Translations under genes and position numbers: made by a program
Shown: in pieces, positions 34,147-43,075 of the stretch
How positions within the stretch are numbered: position 1 is the stretch's first letter
Layout of the letters: each line of letters starts with the position of its first letter
The notes under the pieces: generated by a model
Database searches by the model: none
Told to the model about the DNA's origin: nothing
What the model saw: the letters and a program-made list of their open reading frames with translations, nothing else
DNA from: Acidocella sp.
Lineage (GTDB): Bacteria > Pseudomonadota > Alphaproteobacteria > Acetobacterales > Acetobacteraceae
Assembly (NCBI GenBank): GCA_026224875.1
Contig: JAMFRU010000037.1
Location: 1 to 64,000 of the forward strand
Reading direction: 5' to 3'
DNA: 64,000 bases

Positions 34147-35346
34147 GTGCGGTTCAAGATCAACCTAGCCCTCGCCGTCTCCCTCCTGCTTCCGGGTGCT
34201 GCCCACGCTCAGTTGCTTGACACGCTGCTTCCTCCCGCCATCCCCGGCTACGGCCAAAAATTCAGTGTTACCGCCCAGCACCGGCAGTTTGCCCCCGGCG
34301 CCACGGGCTGGAATTTCGGCAGCGTTACCGCCACCCCGACTTTGGAAGCAAAAACCGGCTATGACAGCGCCCCCGGCGGCAGCGGCGCGTCATCGACACT
34401 CCAGGCCCACCCGACCCTGCTGCTTACCGACGATACAGCCGGCTTTGGCCTGTATGCCGAGGCCAACACCGCCGCCTACCCGCAAAACCCCGCGCAGAAC
34501 ACCACCACCGCGCTGGCCGCCGCCGGTGAGCGCATCACTCTGCCGCGCGAAACCATAACCATCTCCTCGGCCATCCTGCACGGTGCAGCCACCGGCTTCG
34601 CCTTTGACACCGCTTCCATCACCAGCCCCATCCCCTTCACAATCAAAAACCTGCGCCTCAGCGATAAACTCGCGGACGGCCTGTTCACCCTGACCCCGGA
34701 TTTCAGCCTGAACCGCTATGATTTTGCGGGCAGCACCAGCACCGCCAACCGCCTGCAATGGCGCGAGGCGGCAACCCTGGCCTACATCCCCGGCGGCCCG
34801 CTCACGGTTTTGCTGCGCGCCAGCGCCACCCAGCTGCAATACGATATCGCGATCCAGAACGCCGCCATATACGAGCTGCTCGCCGGGCTGCAGGACCAGC
34901 AGGACGGGCTTTGGACCATCTCTCTGTTAGCCGGTGCCGCCCAGCGCACCCCCCGCACCGGCCCGGGGCTGACAGCCCCCATAATCGAGGCCCGTGCCGA
35001 CTGGCAACCCACCATGCTCGACCAAATTTCCCTGACAGCAAGCCGGGAAATCAACGATCCCGACTCAATTTCCGGGACCCCCTACACGGACACTTCCATA
35101 AGATTGGCCATTTCCCACGAGTATCTCGAAAATGTTACCATCAAGGTGTTAGCGGATTTGGCCAACGCACAGTATATTCACACTAATCTACACGAGTTTT
35201 TGGGAACTGGGGAAATTGACATGCAGTGGCGGGCCACACCTGCCCTGGCTTTAAACGGTGCGTATATTTTCAACACCCGCCAGGCCAATGCGCTCAGCGC
35301 CGCTAACGAGCATATCGTTACAGTGGGGTTTGCATGGACGTTATAA
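34147..35346 (+). CDS. Outer-membrane beta-barrel protein of the polysaccharide locus
   Basis: 399 residues with a signal peptide (about 1-22, AAHAQ). The mature part alternates polar and hydrophobic residues in beta-strand style, with a terminal strand HIVTVGFAWTL. This is close to the BBP2_2-type barrels found in exopolysaccharide clusters. It may aid export or surface anchoring of the polymer. The start is a GTG with weak ribosome binding evidence. The 3' end overlaps the WecG-like gene by 13 bases. Confidence 0.7.
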   Translation: MRFKINLALAVSLLLPGAAHAQLLDTLLPPAIPGYGQKFSVTAQHRQFAPGATGWNFGSVTATPTLEAKTGYDSAPGGSGASSTLQAHPTLLLTDDTAGFGLYAEANTAAYPQNPAQNTTTALAAAGERITLPRETITISSAILHGAATGFAFDTASITSPIPFTIKNLRLSDKLADGLFTLTPDFSLNRYDFAGSTSTANRLQWREAATLAYIPGGPLTVLLRASATQLQYDIAIQNAAIYELLAGLQDQQDGLWTISLLAGAAQRTPRTGPGLTAPIIEARADWQPTMLDQISLTASREINDPDSISGTPYTDTSIRLAISHEYLENVTIKVLADLANAQYIHTNLHEFLGTGEIDMQWRATPALALNGAYIFNTRQANALSAANEHIVTVGFAWTL

Positions 35347-36101
35347 GCGCGGACGTTGCAAACGCGCCCATCATCCAGCTGCTTGGCATCGACTTCTGCA
35401 ACGTCAGCCCGGACGCCGTTATCGAGCGCCTGCTGGCCCGGCCCGAGGGGGCGCGCTTCTCCTACATCGTCACCCCCAACGCCGACCATATGGAACGGCT
35501 CCTGCGCATCCACGGCCTGCGCCCGATCTACCAGCGCGCCATGCTCTGCCTGCTGGATTCCACCCTTATCTCGCGCTTCGCCCGCAAGCTCGGCCTGCCC
35601 ACCCCGCAGGTTATCACCGGGGCCGACCTCACCGAGGCCCTGCTGCCGCATCTTAACGGCCGGCGCGTCGCCGTCATCGGTATGGACGAGCCTGATTTCG
35701 CAGCGCTGGTGCGCCGCTTCCCCGCCATCTCCTTCATCCATTACAGCCCACCGATGGGCCTGCTGCACGATACCGGGGCCTTCAATTGCACCCGCGACTT
35801 CATCATCGACACCCATGCCGCCTTCACCTTCTTCTCCATCGGCTCCCCGGTGCAGGAAATACTGGCCTATGCCGTGAGCGGCGAACCCCGCGCCGTCGGC
35901 GTCGGGCTCTGCACCGGTTCGGCCCTGGCCTTTGCCTCGGGTGCCGTGAAACGCGCGCCCCTCTGGATCCGCGAAGCCGGTATGGAATGGATCTACCGCC
36001 TGGCCCGCAACCCGCGCCGCCTGGCCGGCCGCTACCTCGTCTCCGACCCTCTGGTGCTGCTCGCCCTCTGCTGGACCGCCTTGCGCGAAAAATTCCACTG
36101 A
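35334..36101 (+). CDS. WecG/TagA/CpsF-family glycosyltransferase (GT26)
   Basis: 255 residues. VTPNADHMERLL, GADLTEALLP and the C-terminal PLWIREAGMEWIYRLARNP followed by RRLAGRY are GT26 signatures. These enzymes transfer a sugar such as ManNAc(A) or glucuronic acid to undecaprenyl-diphosphate-linked acceptors at the inner face of the membrane. The ATG lies inside the end of the barrel gene, so the two are translationally linked. The DGR-like donor-site motifs of the longest family members are not obvious. Confidence 0.9.
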   Translation: MDVISADVANAPIIQLLGIDFCNVSPDAVIERLLARPEGARFSYIVTPNADHMERLLRIHGLRPIYQRAMLCLLDSTLISRFARKLGLPTPQVITGADLTEALLPHLNGRRVAVIGMDEPDFAALVRRFPAISFIHYSPPMGLLHDTGAFNCTRDFIIDTHAAFTFFSIGSPVQEILAYAVSGEPRAVGVGLCTGSALAFASGAVKRAPLWIREAGMEWIYRLARNPRRLAGRYLVSDPLVLLALCWTALREKFH

Positions 36102-36144
36102 CATTTCCGCGCACCGGCCTATATTGGTTGGGCGGAGGTGAGTA

Positions 36145-36429
36145 TTGGAGTTCACGCCAGAAAAACGCCGGAGTTCGGCCGAAGATTCGCTCTGGGCCGT
36201 CGTTGCCGTGGTCGGCCGCGTCATCCGAATCGCCGAGATTTTCCCCAGCCGCACCGCGGCCCTGCACGACCAGGCCTGGCGCGAAGCCCAGGTGCGCGCC
36301 TACGCCTCGTTCCTTGAACGCTCAGGCCAGGCGCCCCCACGCTATATGATCAAGCCGATACGCAGAACCGAGCTGCCCAGGCAGTGGAAACCGCTCCCAG
36401 CTTTAGGATTCCTGAATGGAAATTTATAA
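36145..36429 (+). CDS. Small protein of unknown function
   Basis: 94 residues beginning at a TTG with an excellent GGAGG five to seven bases before it. Composition is Arg/Pro/Ala-rich, with a short hydrophobic patch (LWAVVAVVGRVIRIA) that may bind membrane. No family recognised. It follows the GT26 gene by 43 bases and precedes a stack of three hairpins. Confidence 0.5.
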   Translation: MEFTPEKRRSSAEDSLWAVVAVVGRVIRIAEIFPSRTAALHDQAWREAQVRAYASFLERSGQAPPRYMIKPIRRTELPRQWKPLPALGFLNGNL

Positions 36430-36438
36430 GAAAAAGCA

Positions 36439-36550
36439 GCAGCTTTTTGAAAAAAGCTGCACCAAAAACTTTTGTCCCTGTGGGCGTAGGCGGGGCCAAC
36501 GCCCACAGGGAGTAAAAGTTTTTTGTGTTACTTTTTTTCAAAAAAGTAAC
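36439..36550. repeat. Stack of three perfect hairpins before fumC (family member 2)
   Basis: Three adjacent inverted repeats: 36439-36448 with 36451-36460, 36465-36522 (outer AAAACTTTT/AAAAGTTTT around a 12-bp CCCTGTGGGCGT/ACGCCCACAGGG stem), and 36527-36537 with 36540-36550. They end six bases before the fumC ATG. The first can terminate the gene upstream. The last covers the position where a fumC ribosome binding site would lie. Confidence 0.8.
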
Positions 36551-36555
36551 TGCTT

Positions 36556-37953
36556 ATGACTTTCCGCATCGAGCACGACGCGCTGGGCGATGTTGAAGTC
36601 GACTCCGGCCGTCTCTGGGGCGCGCAGACGCAGCGTAGCCTTGAGAACTTCGTCATTGGGCGGCGCAATTACATTTGGGGCAGGGGGGTTATTCGCGCTT
36701 TTGGTATTTTGAAAAAAGCAGCGGCTTTGGCCAATCAGCAGCTGGGCCAGTTACCGGCGGAGAAAGTCAGCCTTATTGCCGCCGCCGCGCAGGAGGTTAT
36801 CGACGGTAAATGGGATGGGGAATTCCCGTTGGTGGTGTTCCAGACCGGCTCGGGCACGCAGAGTAACATGAACGCCAACGAGGTTATCGCCAACCGCGCC
36901 ATTCAGATGGCGGGCGGGGTGCTGGGCAGTAAGAAACCCATCAATCCCAATGATGACGTCAATCACAGCCAATCCTCCAACGATACTTTCCCCACTGCCA
37001 TGCACATTGCCGCGGCCGAGGCTCTGCACCGGGAACTCTTCCCCGCCATTGAGCGCCTGGCCGGTATATTCCGCGCCAAGGAGGCAGCCTACGCCGATGT
37101 GGTGATGACCGGCCGCACCCATCTGCAGGACGCCACCCCCATTACCCTGGGCCAGGTTTTTTCCGGCTGGCTCGCCCAGCTCGAAGCTGCCCAGGAAGGC
37201 CTCCGCGCCACACTTCCGGGCCTGTACCAGCTCGCCATCGGCGGCACCGCCGTGGGTACCGGGCTGAATGCTCACCCCGATTTCGGCGCACAAGCCGCAA
37301 GCTATATCGCCCAGGAAACCGGGTTGCCGTTCCGCACCGCCGAGAATAAATTCGCCGCCCTCTCGGCGCATGATGCGTTGGTTTTCGCCTCAGGCGCGCT
37401 CCGTGTTCTCGCAGGCGCCGCCATGAAGATCGCCAACGATATGCGCTGGTACGCGTCGGGCCCGCGCACCGGTTTTGGCGAGCTTTTAATCCCCGAAAAC
37501 GAACCCGGCTCCTCCATCATGCCCGGCAAAATCAACCCCACCCAATGCGAGGCGCTCACCATGGTCGCCGTGCAGGTTTTCGGCCTGGACCACGCCATCG
37601 CCTTCGCCGGCAGCCAAGGCAATTTCCAGCTCAACGTCTACAAGCCGGTCATGCTGCACGACTTCCTGGACGCCACCGAACTCCTATCCGAAGGGCTGCA
37701 ATCCTTTGCCACCCATTGCGCCGAAGGCATCGAGCCCGCGCGCGAAAAAATCGCCGAAAACCTCGCCAAAAACCTGATGCTGGTAACCGCGCTAAACCCG
37801 CATATTGGCTACGAAACCTCCGCCAAAATCGCCCTGAAAGCGCATCGCGAAGGCCTTACTTTGCGTGAGTCCGCATTGGCCCTTGGGGTGGCCGAAAAAG
37901 ACTTCGACGCCTGGGTAAACCCCGAAGCCATGACCCGCCCCCTTGCTGAATAA
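36556..37953 (+). CDS. fumC: Class II fumarate hydratase
   Basis: 465 residues, normal FumC length. The fumarase/aspartase signature [13 protein letters not shown] is intact, with substrate sites [25 protein letters not shown] and [11 protein letters not shown]. It interconverts fumarate and malate in the citric acid cycle and needs no Fe-S cluster. No Shine-Dalgarno is visible; the six bases before the ATG follow directly on a hairpin, so translation may depend on that structure or be leaderless. Confidence 0.97.
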   Translation: MTFRIEHDALGDVEVDSGRLWGAQTQRSLENFVIGRRNYIWGRGVIRAFGILKKAAALANQQLGQLPAEKVSLIAAAAQEVIDGKWDGEFPLVVFQTGSGTQSNMNANEVIANRAIQMAGGVLGSKKPINPNDDVNHSQSSNDTFPTAMHIAAAEALHRELFPAIERLAGIFRAKEAAYADVVMTGRTHLQDATPITLGQVFSGWLAQLEAAQEGLRATLPGLYQLAIGGTAVGTGLNAHPDFGAQAASYIAQETGLPFRTAENKFAALSAHDALVFASGALRVLAGAAMKIANDMRWYASGPRTGFGELLIPENEPGSSIMPGKINPTQCEALTMVAVQVFGLDHAIAFAGSQGNFQLNVYKPVMLHDFLDATELLSEGLQSFATHCAEGIEPAREKIAENLAKNLMLVTALNPHIGYETSAKIALKAHREGLTLRESALALGVAEKDFDAWVNPEAMTRPLAE

Positions 37954-37988
37954 GGCGGATGGAGCGAAGCGAAATCCGCCATCTTTTC
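37954..37988 (+). terminator. Terminator after fumC
   Basis: GGCGGAT (37954-37960) pairs with ATCCGCC (37974-37980) and is followed by ATCTTTTCC. The stem starts at the base after the fumC stop codon. Confidence 0.65.
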
Positions 37989-37989
37989 C

Positions 37990-38643
37990 TTACCCCACTA
38001 TAGCAAACGCCCGCACTGGAAACGTTCCCACCGCCACCATTTTCGGCGGCACGGCATAAAACCGCGCCCCGGTTGCGGGCAGCTGCTCCAGCCCTGTCAT
38101 ATGCTCGCAAATAGGAATGTTGTGCCCCAGCAGCACCGTATGCACCGGCCGCGCTTTGCCGCGCGTGTCGTCGATGTTATGGCTGTCGATTCCCACCAGC
38201 GCAGCACCCGCCTTAGCCAGATGCACCGCCGCGGCTTCGGTTAAAAACGGGTGATTCTCGAAATACGCATCGGTGCGCCAATGCCTGTCCCAGCCCGTGC
38301 GCACCAGCACCGCGCACCCGGCCACATCCACGCCTTCGAACGCGTCAACATCCACGGCAATGCCGGCCTCACCCGCATTCACCACCACCGCATCGAGATG
38401 CGCCAGCTGCGTCAGCTCCAGCCCGGCCAGGTCGGTACCATGCGGATAGCGATGGAAAGGGCTGTCGAGATATGTACCGGTGTTGCCAACCATTTCAATC
38501 CGCTGGATCGCGAACTCCGCCCCGCCGTCATAAAGCCCGCGCGAGGCTTCACGCGACAGAAAATCGCACACCACCGGCGCCGGAAGGCCTTTATACGTCA
38601 CCATCCCGGCTTCAATCCGGTGCGACAAATCGATAAAACGCAT
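37990..38643 (-). CDS. Cyclase/arylformamidase-family metal hydrolase
   Basis: 217 residues from the ATG at 38643. The PF04199 signature is present in modified form: GNTGTYLDSPFHRYPHGTDL, where HxGTHxDxPxH has Asn for the first His and Tyr for the second. SHNIDDTR and the His in VLLGHN also remain. Members include kynurenine formamidase (KynB) and isatin hydrolase. With two metal-site His changed, substrate and even activity are uncertain. No kynurenine genes are nearby. Confidence 0.85.
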   Translation of the reverse strand: MRFIDLSHRIEAGMVTYKGLPAPVVCDFLSREASRGLYDGGAEFAIQRIEMVGNTGTYLDSPFHRYPHGTDLAGLELTQLAHLDAVVVNAGEAGIAVDVDAFEGVDVAGCAVLVRTGWDRHWRTDAYFENHPFLTEAAAVHLAKAGAALVGIDSHNIDDTRGKARPVHTVLLGHNIPICEHMTGLEQLPATGARFYAVPPKMVAVGTFPVRAFAIVG

Positions 38644-38646
38644 GAA

Positions 38647-38670
38647 GCCCCTCCGTTTGCACGGAGGGGC
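38647..38670 (-). promoter_or_regulatory. Hairpin that encloses the cyclase ribosome binding site
   Basis: GCCCCTCCGT and ACGGAGGGGC form a perfect 10-bp stem with a four-base loop. In the minus-strand mRNA the 3' arm holds the GGAGGGG Shine-Dalgarno, three bases before the ATG. When paired, it would block translation. No T tract follows, so it is not a terminator. Confidence 0.6.
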
Positions 38671-38707
38671 CATAGCAAGGGTAGAGCCTACCGCAAAGCC
38701 TGCGGTT

Positions 38708-39796
38708 TTACACCATGTTGCGTTGCCGCCCGGCCAACGACCGGCGCAGCGCCGCCGGTACCTGGCGCGCGGATTTCGCGCGGGGATATTCCATCTCCAC
38801 GATATTTGTATCCGGCGTCACGCGCTCATCCCAGTTATGAAAATTCATACGCGTAACATTATCCACGAAACTTTCCGCCGGCACATTTTCCGCCAACAGC
38901 AGCTCGTGGCTGTCCAGCTCCACATGGTAATAGTCGAACTGTTCCGGCATTTGGGTTTCGCGCGTGATGTTCACGCCATCCACCAGCGCTAACGCAGTCA
39001 CCAGAATCCCGTCCAAAAACAACGCATGGTCCGGCGAGACCAGCAGGTCGCGCTGCGGCACCCCGTCACCCAGCGCGCCGGCACTGATACGGACGGGCAT
39101 CACCCGGAGCGGGTCGGCAAACTTCGTCGCAACATGGCTTATACCAACCCAGCGAACCGGCAGCACCTCGCCTTGCGCGGTGAGCACCAGATCGCCTGGG
39201 CGTAGCGCCTGCACCTCCGTCTCGCCGCGCGGCGTGGCAATCCGCGTGCCGGCGCAAAAGCACAGCACTTCCAACAACGTGGAACCACCTTCATCCACCA
39301 CGGCAAAATTGAGGGCAGACGCGGGCACATTCAGATTGGAAAGCTCGAATGTCGCCACCTCTGTGGTGCCTTCGAACAGCGATACGGTGGTGACGGTGCC
39401 GTTCGTTTCGAACACCTTCTGGTCAGCATCAATGCCTTCAAACAATATGTTATCGCCGTAGGAGACATTGCCCACATCGCCCAGCAGAGAATAATTCACG
39501 CCCGCATCCAACGTCAGTGTGCCGCCGGCTGTGGCATCGAAGGCGATCTCGCCGAATTGATTCAGCGCGAAGCCCGAGCCGATTTCCAGCGTGCCGGTGC
39601 TGCCAAGGTCGATCACCCCGCTCGGGGCGTTCACTGCGTCGGCGGATTGAAGATAAAGACTGCCGTAATCGTACACCGTGCTGCCGGAGGCAACGGTAAA
39701 CCCATCCGCCGCAATGCTCGTACCGGACGTGATCGTAACATCACCGGCCGTGGTGCCGGTGAGGGTTCCGTTTGTTGTGATCGTCGTGCCAGACAT
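38708..39796 (-). CDS. Hint-domain protein (second copy in the window)
   Basis: 362 residues from the ATG at 39796, which has GGAAGGA upstream. The N-terminal 170 residues are Gly/Thr/Ser-rich beta repeats (TNGTLTGTTAGDVTITSGT, GSTGTLEIGSGFALN). A Hint_2 domain follows: VLCFCAGTRIATPRGETEV, RPGDLVLTAQGEVLPVRWVG, LLVSPDHALFLDG. It ends in an Arg-rich tail (RRSLAGRQRNMV). There is no signal peptide, and the tail modules of the first Hint protein are missing. Role unknown; secretion with autoprocessing is the usual guess. Confidence 0.85.
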   Translation of the reverse strand: MSGTTITTNGTLTGTTAGDVTITSGTSIAADGFTVASGSTVYDYGSLYLQSADAVNAPSGVIDLGSTGTLEIGSGFALNQFGEIAFDATAGGTLTLDAGVNYSLLGDVGNVSYGDNILFEGIDADQKVFETNGTVTTVSLFEGTTEVATFELSNLNVPASALNFAVVDEGGSTLLEVLCFCAGTRIATPRGETEVQALRPGDLVLTAQGEVLPVRWVGISHVATKFADPLRVMPVRISAGALGDGVPQRDLLVSPDHALFLDGILVTALALVDGVNITRETQMPEQFDYYHVELDSHELLLAENVPAESFVDNVTRMNFHNWDERVTPDTNIVEMEYPRAKSARQVPAALRRSLAGRQRNMV

Positions 39797-40186
39797 GCTG
39801 GATCCTTCCAAAATCGAGAAGGCAAATGCTAAGTGGCTATAATCCCGAAGGTTTTGTGGATCAAAATGTACCGCATTTGCCTTATTGATCAATAAATTGA
39901 TAATAAGCAGGTGTATTTAGACGCAAGAACCTGACGTCAGCGTGACGGTCAGATGAAAGACCTCGCAATTTCTTGAGGATTTTCCTAAAATTTCTAATAC
40001 TTTGTCCTCATACTAACCGATATTTATTACGCTTTTGGCCAGAAGGCATGGTGACCATGATCACACCTCCAGGTTGCCGCCATCCCGGTGACGATATTCC
40101 GCCACAGGCCGCAATCCGGTTTGACATCGCGGCATCCGGGGTAATCTCTTCATCCACAAAACCCGGAACAGGGCAGGGGAGAGAAA
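39797..40186. other. AT-rich intergenic region with palindromes
   Basis: 390 bases between divergent genes. Next to the Hint gene it is AT-rich and holds the perfect 14-bp palindrome TTATTGATCAATAA (39882-39895), then CTGACGTCAG (39931-39940) within a wider CTGAC/GTCAG pair. These may be operators for the Hint gene. The half towards the GST gene shows no feature apart from its GGGGAGA ribosome binding site. Confidence 0.4.
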
Positions 40187-40930
40187 GTGATCGAATTATA
40201 CGGCATGTTCAGCCCGAACGTCCGCAAACCTGGCATCATGCTGGAGGAGCTGGGGCTGGACTACACGCTGCAGCATGTCGCGATCTTCCGCGGTGACCAG
40301 TTCGAGCCCTCGTTTCTCGCGATGAACCCGCTCGGCAAGGTTCCCGTGCTTATCGACCATGCGCGCGGCAGCGGCGCGCCCATTTATGAATCCGGCGCCA
40401 TCCTCATCTACCTCGCCGAAACCTATGGCAGCTTACTGCCCGCAACCGGCATGGCCCGCTACGAGGTGCTGGAATGGCTGATGGTGCAAAAAGCCGCCAT
40501 CGGCCCGATGTTCGGCCAGCACAATCATTTCCAGCTCCTCGGGCCCGGTGCCGACCCCTACGCAGCCGCGCGCTACCGCACCCAGGCTGAAACCCTGTAC
40601 CGGCAACTCGACGAGCGCCTGGCCACGCGCGAATGGATCGCCGGCAGCGCCTATTCCATCGCCGACATCGCCATATTCCCCTGGGCCGGCTACCTCGAGC
40701 AGCACGGTTTTGCCCCCGCCGCCCACCCCCATTTGCTGCGCTGGCGCGACACCATTGCCGCCCGCCCGGCGGTCGCCCGCATGCAGCAGCGCTTCGGCGC
40801 TTCTTTCGGCGAGCAGGACACCCGCCGCAACGCCACCCAGAGCAGCTGGACAGGTTTTTCGGCCGCCCGCCCACAAACCCGCCGGCCGATTTCTCCGCCG
40901 TCACCAAAGCCTGAAAGAACCCAGGCATGA
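40187..40930 (+). pseudogene. Glutathione S-transferase with a C-terminal frameshift
   Basis: The frame opens at a GTG behind GGGGAGA. The thioredoxin-like N-domain (MIELYGMFSPNVRK, NPLGKVPVL, ESGAILIYLAETYG) and helical C-domain (REWIAGSAYSIADIAIFPW) are normal up to about residue 213. After DTRRNA the frame becomes Ser/Pro/Arg-rich, while the other frame reads PEQLDRFFGRPPTN and ADFSAVTKA to a stop at 40914, which is a typical GST end. One missing base near 40840 explains it. The shifted product would still have the active domain and may work. Confidence 0.8.
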
Positions 40931-41378
40931 GCAACGCTGACGATTTCGCCGCCATCTCCATGGTCAAAGCCCGCTACTGCCGCTTTCTGGATACCAAAGA
41001 CTGGGCCGCCTATACCGACCTCTTCACCGAGGATTTCATCCTGGACACCACCACCGCCGGCGGTGCGCCCCCGTGCATGGCCGGGAGGATGCCATCACCT
41101 ACATCCGCTCCTGCGTCGAACACGCCAAAACCGCGCACCATGTCCACAACCCGGAAATCACGGTGGAGGGCGACACCGCTCAGGTTATCTGGGCCATGCA
41201 GGACCGCGTTATCTGGCCCGAGGACCGCGCCGCCAGGCTGAACGAGTCCGGCCACACCGGCTTTGGCCAGTATCATGAGACCTACGCCCGCCAGAACGGG
41301 CGCTGGCGCATCGCCAAATCCCGGCTGCTGTACCTGATTTACGAACCTCACCCCCGCGCATGGGACACGCCATCCTAA
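40927..41378 (+). pseudogene. SnoaL/NTF2-like protein, frameshifted
   Basis: The ATG at 40927 begins MSNADDFAAISMVKARYCRF and continues to GGAPP. The downstream half (HGREDAITYIRSCVEHAKTA, then GFGQYHETYARQNGRWRI) is in the next frame up to 41378. Adding one C to the CCCCC run at about 41069-41073 joins them into an intact protein of about 150 residues. Family members include small hydratases, isomerases and dehydratase-like enzymes. It follows the damaged GST gene directly. Confidence 0.8.
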
Positions 41379-41448
41379 ACCGTGTTTTGCCCCGCCCCGC
41401 CCGCATGTGCTAAGATAAAATTCAAAATTCTTTAATGGGCATAGTACG

Positions 41449-42252
41449 ATGATGGACGGCGGCGCCGAGGCACGGCGGATTTCAATTCATAGGCCGGAAG
41501 ACTTCGTGCCAATGCGCGCGGCCGGCCGCCTTGCCGCCGAAACCCTGGACATGATCGGCGAGCACGTCGCCCCTGGCGTGTCCACCGACCATCTCAACCA
41601 AGTGTGCCATGATTTCATCCTGGCGCATGGTGCCACACCTTCGCCGCTTAACTACCGTGGCTTCCCCAAATCCATCTGCACCTCCATCAACCACGTCGTC
41701 TGCCACGGCATCCCCGGGGACAAAACGCTGGCCGAGGGTGACATCGTGAATATCGACGTCACCGTCACGCTCGACGGCTGGTTCGGCGATTCCAGCCGCA
41801 TGTACGTGGCCGGTACCGCCAACACCAAGGCCAAACGCCTCATCGAGGTAACGTACGAAGCCATGATGCGCGGCATCGCCCAGGTAAAACCCGGCAATAC
41901 TTTTGGCGACATCGGCTACGCCATCCAGAATTACGCCGAGGCCCAGCGCTTCACCATCGTGCGCGATTTCTGCGGCCATGGCATCGGCCGCAAATTCCAC
42001 GAGCCCCCCAACGTGCTGCATTACGGCCGCCGCGGCGAGGGCACAGTCATCAAACCCGGCATGTTCTTCACCATCGAGCCCATGGTCAACGCCGGCCGTG
42101 CCGAGGTCAAAATCCTCGACGACGGCTGGACAGCGGTCACCCGCGACCGCTCACTTTCGGCACAGTTCGAGCATATGGTGGGCGTTACGGAAACAGGCGT
42201 GGAGATTTTCACACTGTCGCCCAAGGGGCACAATCAGCCGCCGTATATTTAA
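41449..42252 (+). CDS. map: Type I methionine aminopeptidase
   Basis: 267 residues. The pita-bread fold metal ligands are readable in NIDVTVTLDGWFGDSSRMY (two Asp), DFCGHGIGRKFHEPP (His) and FFTIEPMVNAG (Glu), with the final Glu in FEHMVGVTETG. It removes the initiator Met from nascent proteins. The length is near-standard for class Ia, with a short N-terminal extension. There are two candidate ATGs in tandem at the start. Confidence 0.96.
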   Translation: MMDGGAEARRISIHRPEDFVPMRAAGRLAAETLDMIGEHVAPGVSTDHLNQVCHDFILAHGATPSPLNYRGFPKSICTSINHVVCHGIPGDKTLAEGDIVNIDVTVTLDGWFGDSSRMYVAGTANTKAKRLIEVTYEAMMRGIAQVKPGNTFGDIGYAIQNYAEAQRFTIVRDFCGHGIGRKFHEPPNVLHYGRRGEGTVIKPGMFFTIEPMVNAGRAEVKILDDGWTAVTRDRSLSAQFEHMVGVTETGVEIFTLSPKGHNQPPYI

Positions 42253-42254
42253 GG

Positions 42255-42297
42255 CAAGCAGTACCTTTTTGTGAACAAAAAGCTGCTGCTCACTTCA
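42255..42297. repeat. Hairpin repeat after map (family member 3)
   Basis: A short element with CTTTTTGTGAACAAAAAG self-pairing and GCTGCTGCT, matching the style of the elements at 13447, 36439 and 57386. It follows the map stop immediately and probably ends that transcript. Confidence 0.5.
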
Positions 42298-42330
42298 ACA
42301 AAAAACCGGCGGGATATGCTCCCGCCGGTT
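42298..42330 (-). terminator. Terminator of the hpf transcript
   Basis: AACCGGCGGG (42304-42313) and CCCGCCGGTT (42321-42330) form a perfect 10-bp stem. Read on the minus strand it is followed by TTTTTT, 27 bases after the hpf stop. Confidence 0.88.
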
Positions 42331-42356
42331 CAGTTTCATACTAAATTTAGGGCAGC

Positions 42357-42998
42357 TCAGGCGCCAGGATCAATCCAGCCCACATTCCCATCGGGGCGGC
42401 GGTACACCACGTTCAACTGGCTGGTTTTGGCATTGCGGAACATCAGCACCGGCTGGAACGCCAGGTCCATCCGCATCACCGCATCGCGCACGGTCAGCAC
42501 CTCGATCGAGGCCGCGGATTCGGCCACCACAATCCCGTGCAGCGCCTCGCCATTCGCATGGGTGACGGTATGCTCCGCACCATTCCCATTCCCATTCACA
42601 TGGGCGGCAGGGGCATCGCCCTCGGGCTCAAACTCCGCGTCGCTCTCCGGTTGCAGCACGTATTGCATCCCGGCCTGCGGCTTGGCGCGGTTGCCGGCGT
42701 CGCGCTGGTGCGCCGACACACGGCGGCGGTAGCGGCGCAGGCGCGTGGCAATATGTTCGGCCGCGTCGTCGAAGGCGGCATGCGCATCGCCGGCCTCGCC
42801 CTCTCCGCGTACGGTTATGCCGCGCCCGGCGTGCAGGTTAATATCGCATGTGAAAAAACTGCGTGCCTTGCTGAAAGTGACTTGCGCTTCCAGCGCAGCG
42901 TCAAAGTATTTATGGGTGATGGTATCAAGATGCTTACCCACATGCACACGCAGCGCATCGGATAAATCAACTTGTTTGCCTGAGACCGTTAGTTCCAT
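42357..42998 (-). CDS. hpf: Long-form ribosome hibernation promoting factor
   Basis: 213 residues. The N-terminal S30AE domain (1-95, MELTVSGKQVDLSDALRVHV) binds the small subunit at the tRNA/mRNA channel. A Glu/Asn/Gly-rich linker (about 112-150) leads to the C-terminal dimerisation domain (LTVRDAVMRMDLAFQPVLMF, LNVVYRRPDGNVGWI), which joins two 70S ribosomes into 100S. It follows rpoN by 78 bases, as in many alphaproteobacteria. Confidence 0.95.
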   Translation of the reverse strand: MELTVSGKQVDLSDALRVHVGKHLDTITHKYFDAALEAQVTFSKARSFFTCDINLHAGRGITVRGEGEAGDAHAAFDDAAEHIATRLRRYRRRVSAHQRDAGNRAKPQAGMQYVLQPESDAEFEPEGDAPAAHVNGNGNGAEHTVTHANGEALHGIVVAESAASIEVLTVRDAVMRMDLAFQPVLMFRNAKTSQLNVVYRRPDGNVGWIDPGA

Positions 42999-43075
42999 GG
43001 TCTTCTCCCGACTAGAGAGGCTCTACTTATGGCGCATTTAAGGGCGATCTTCTTAAATCCTCCTTAAATTCGCCT

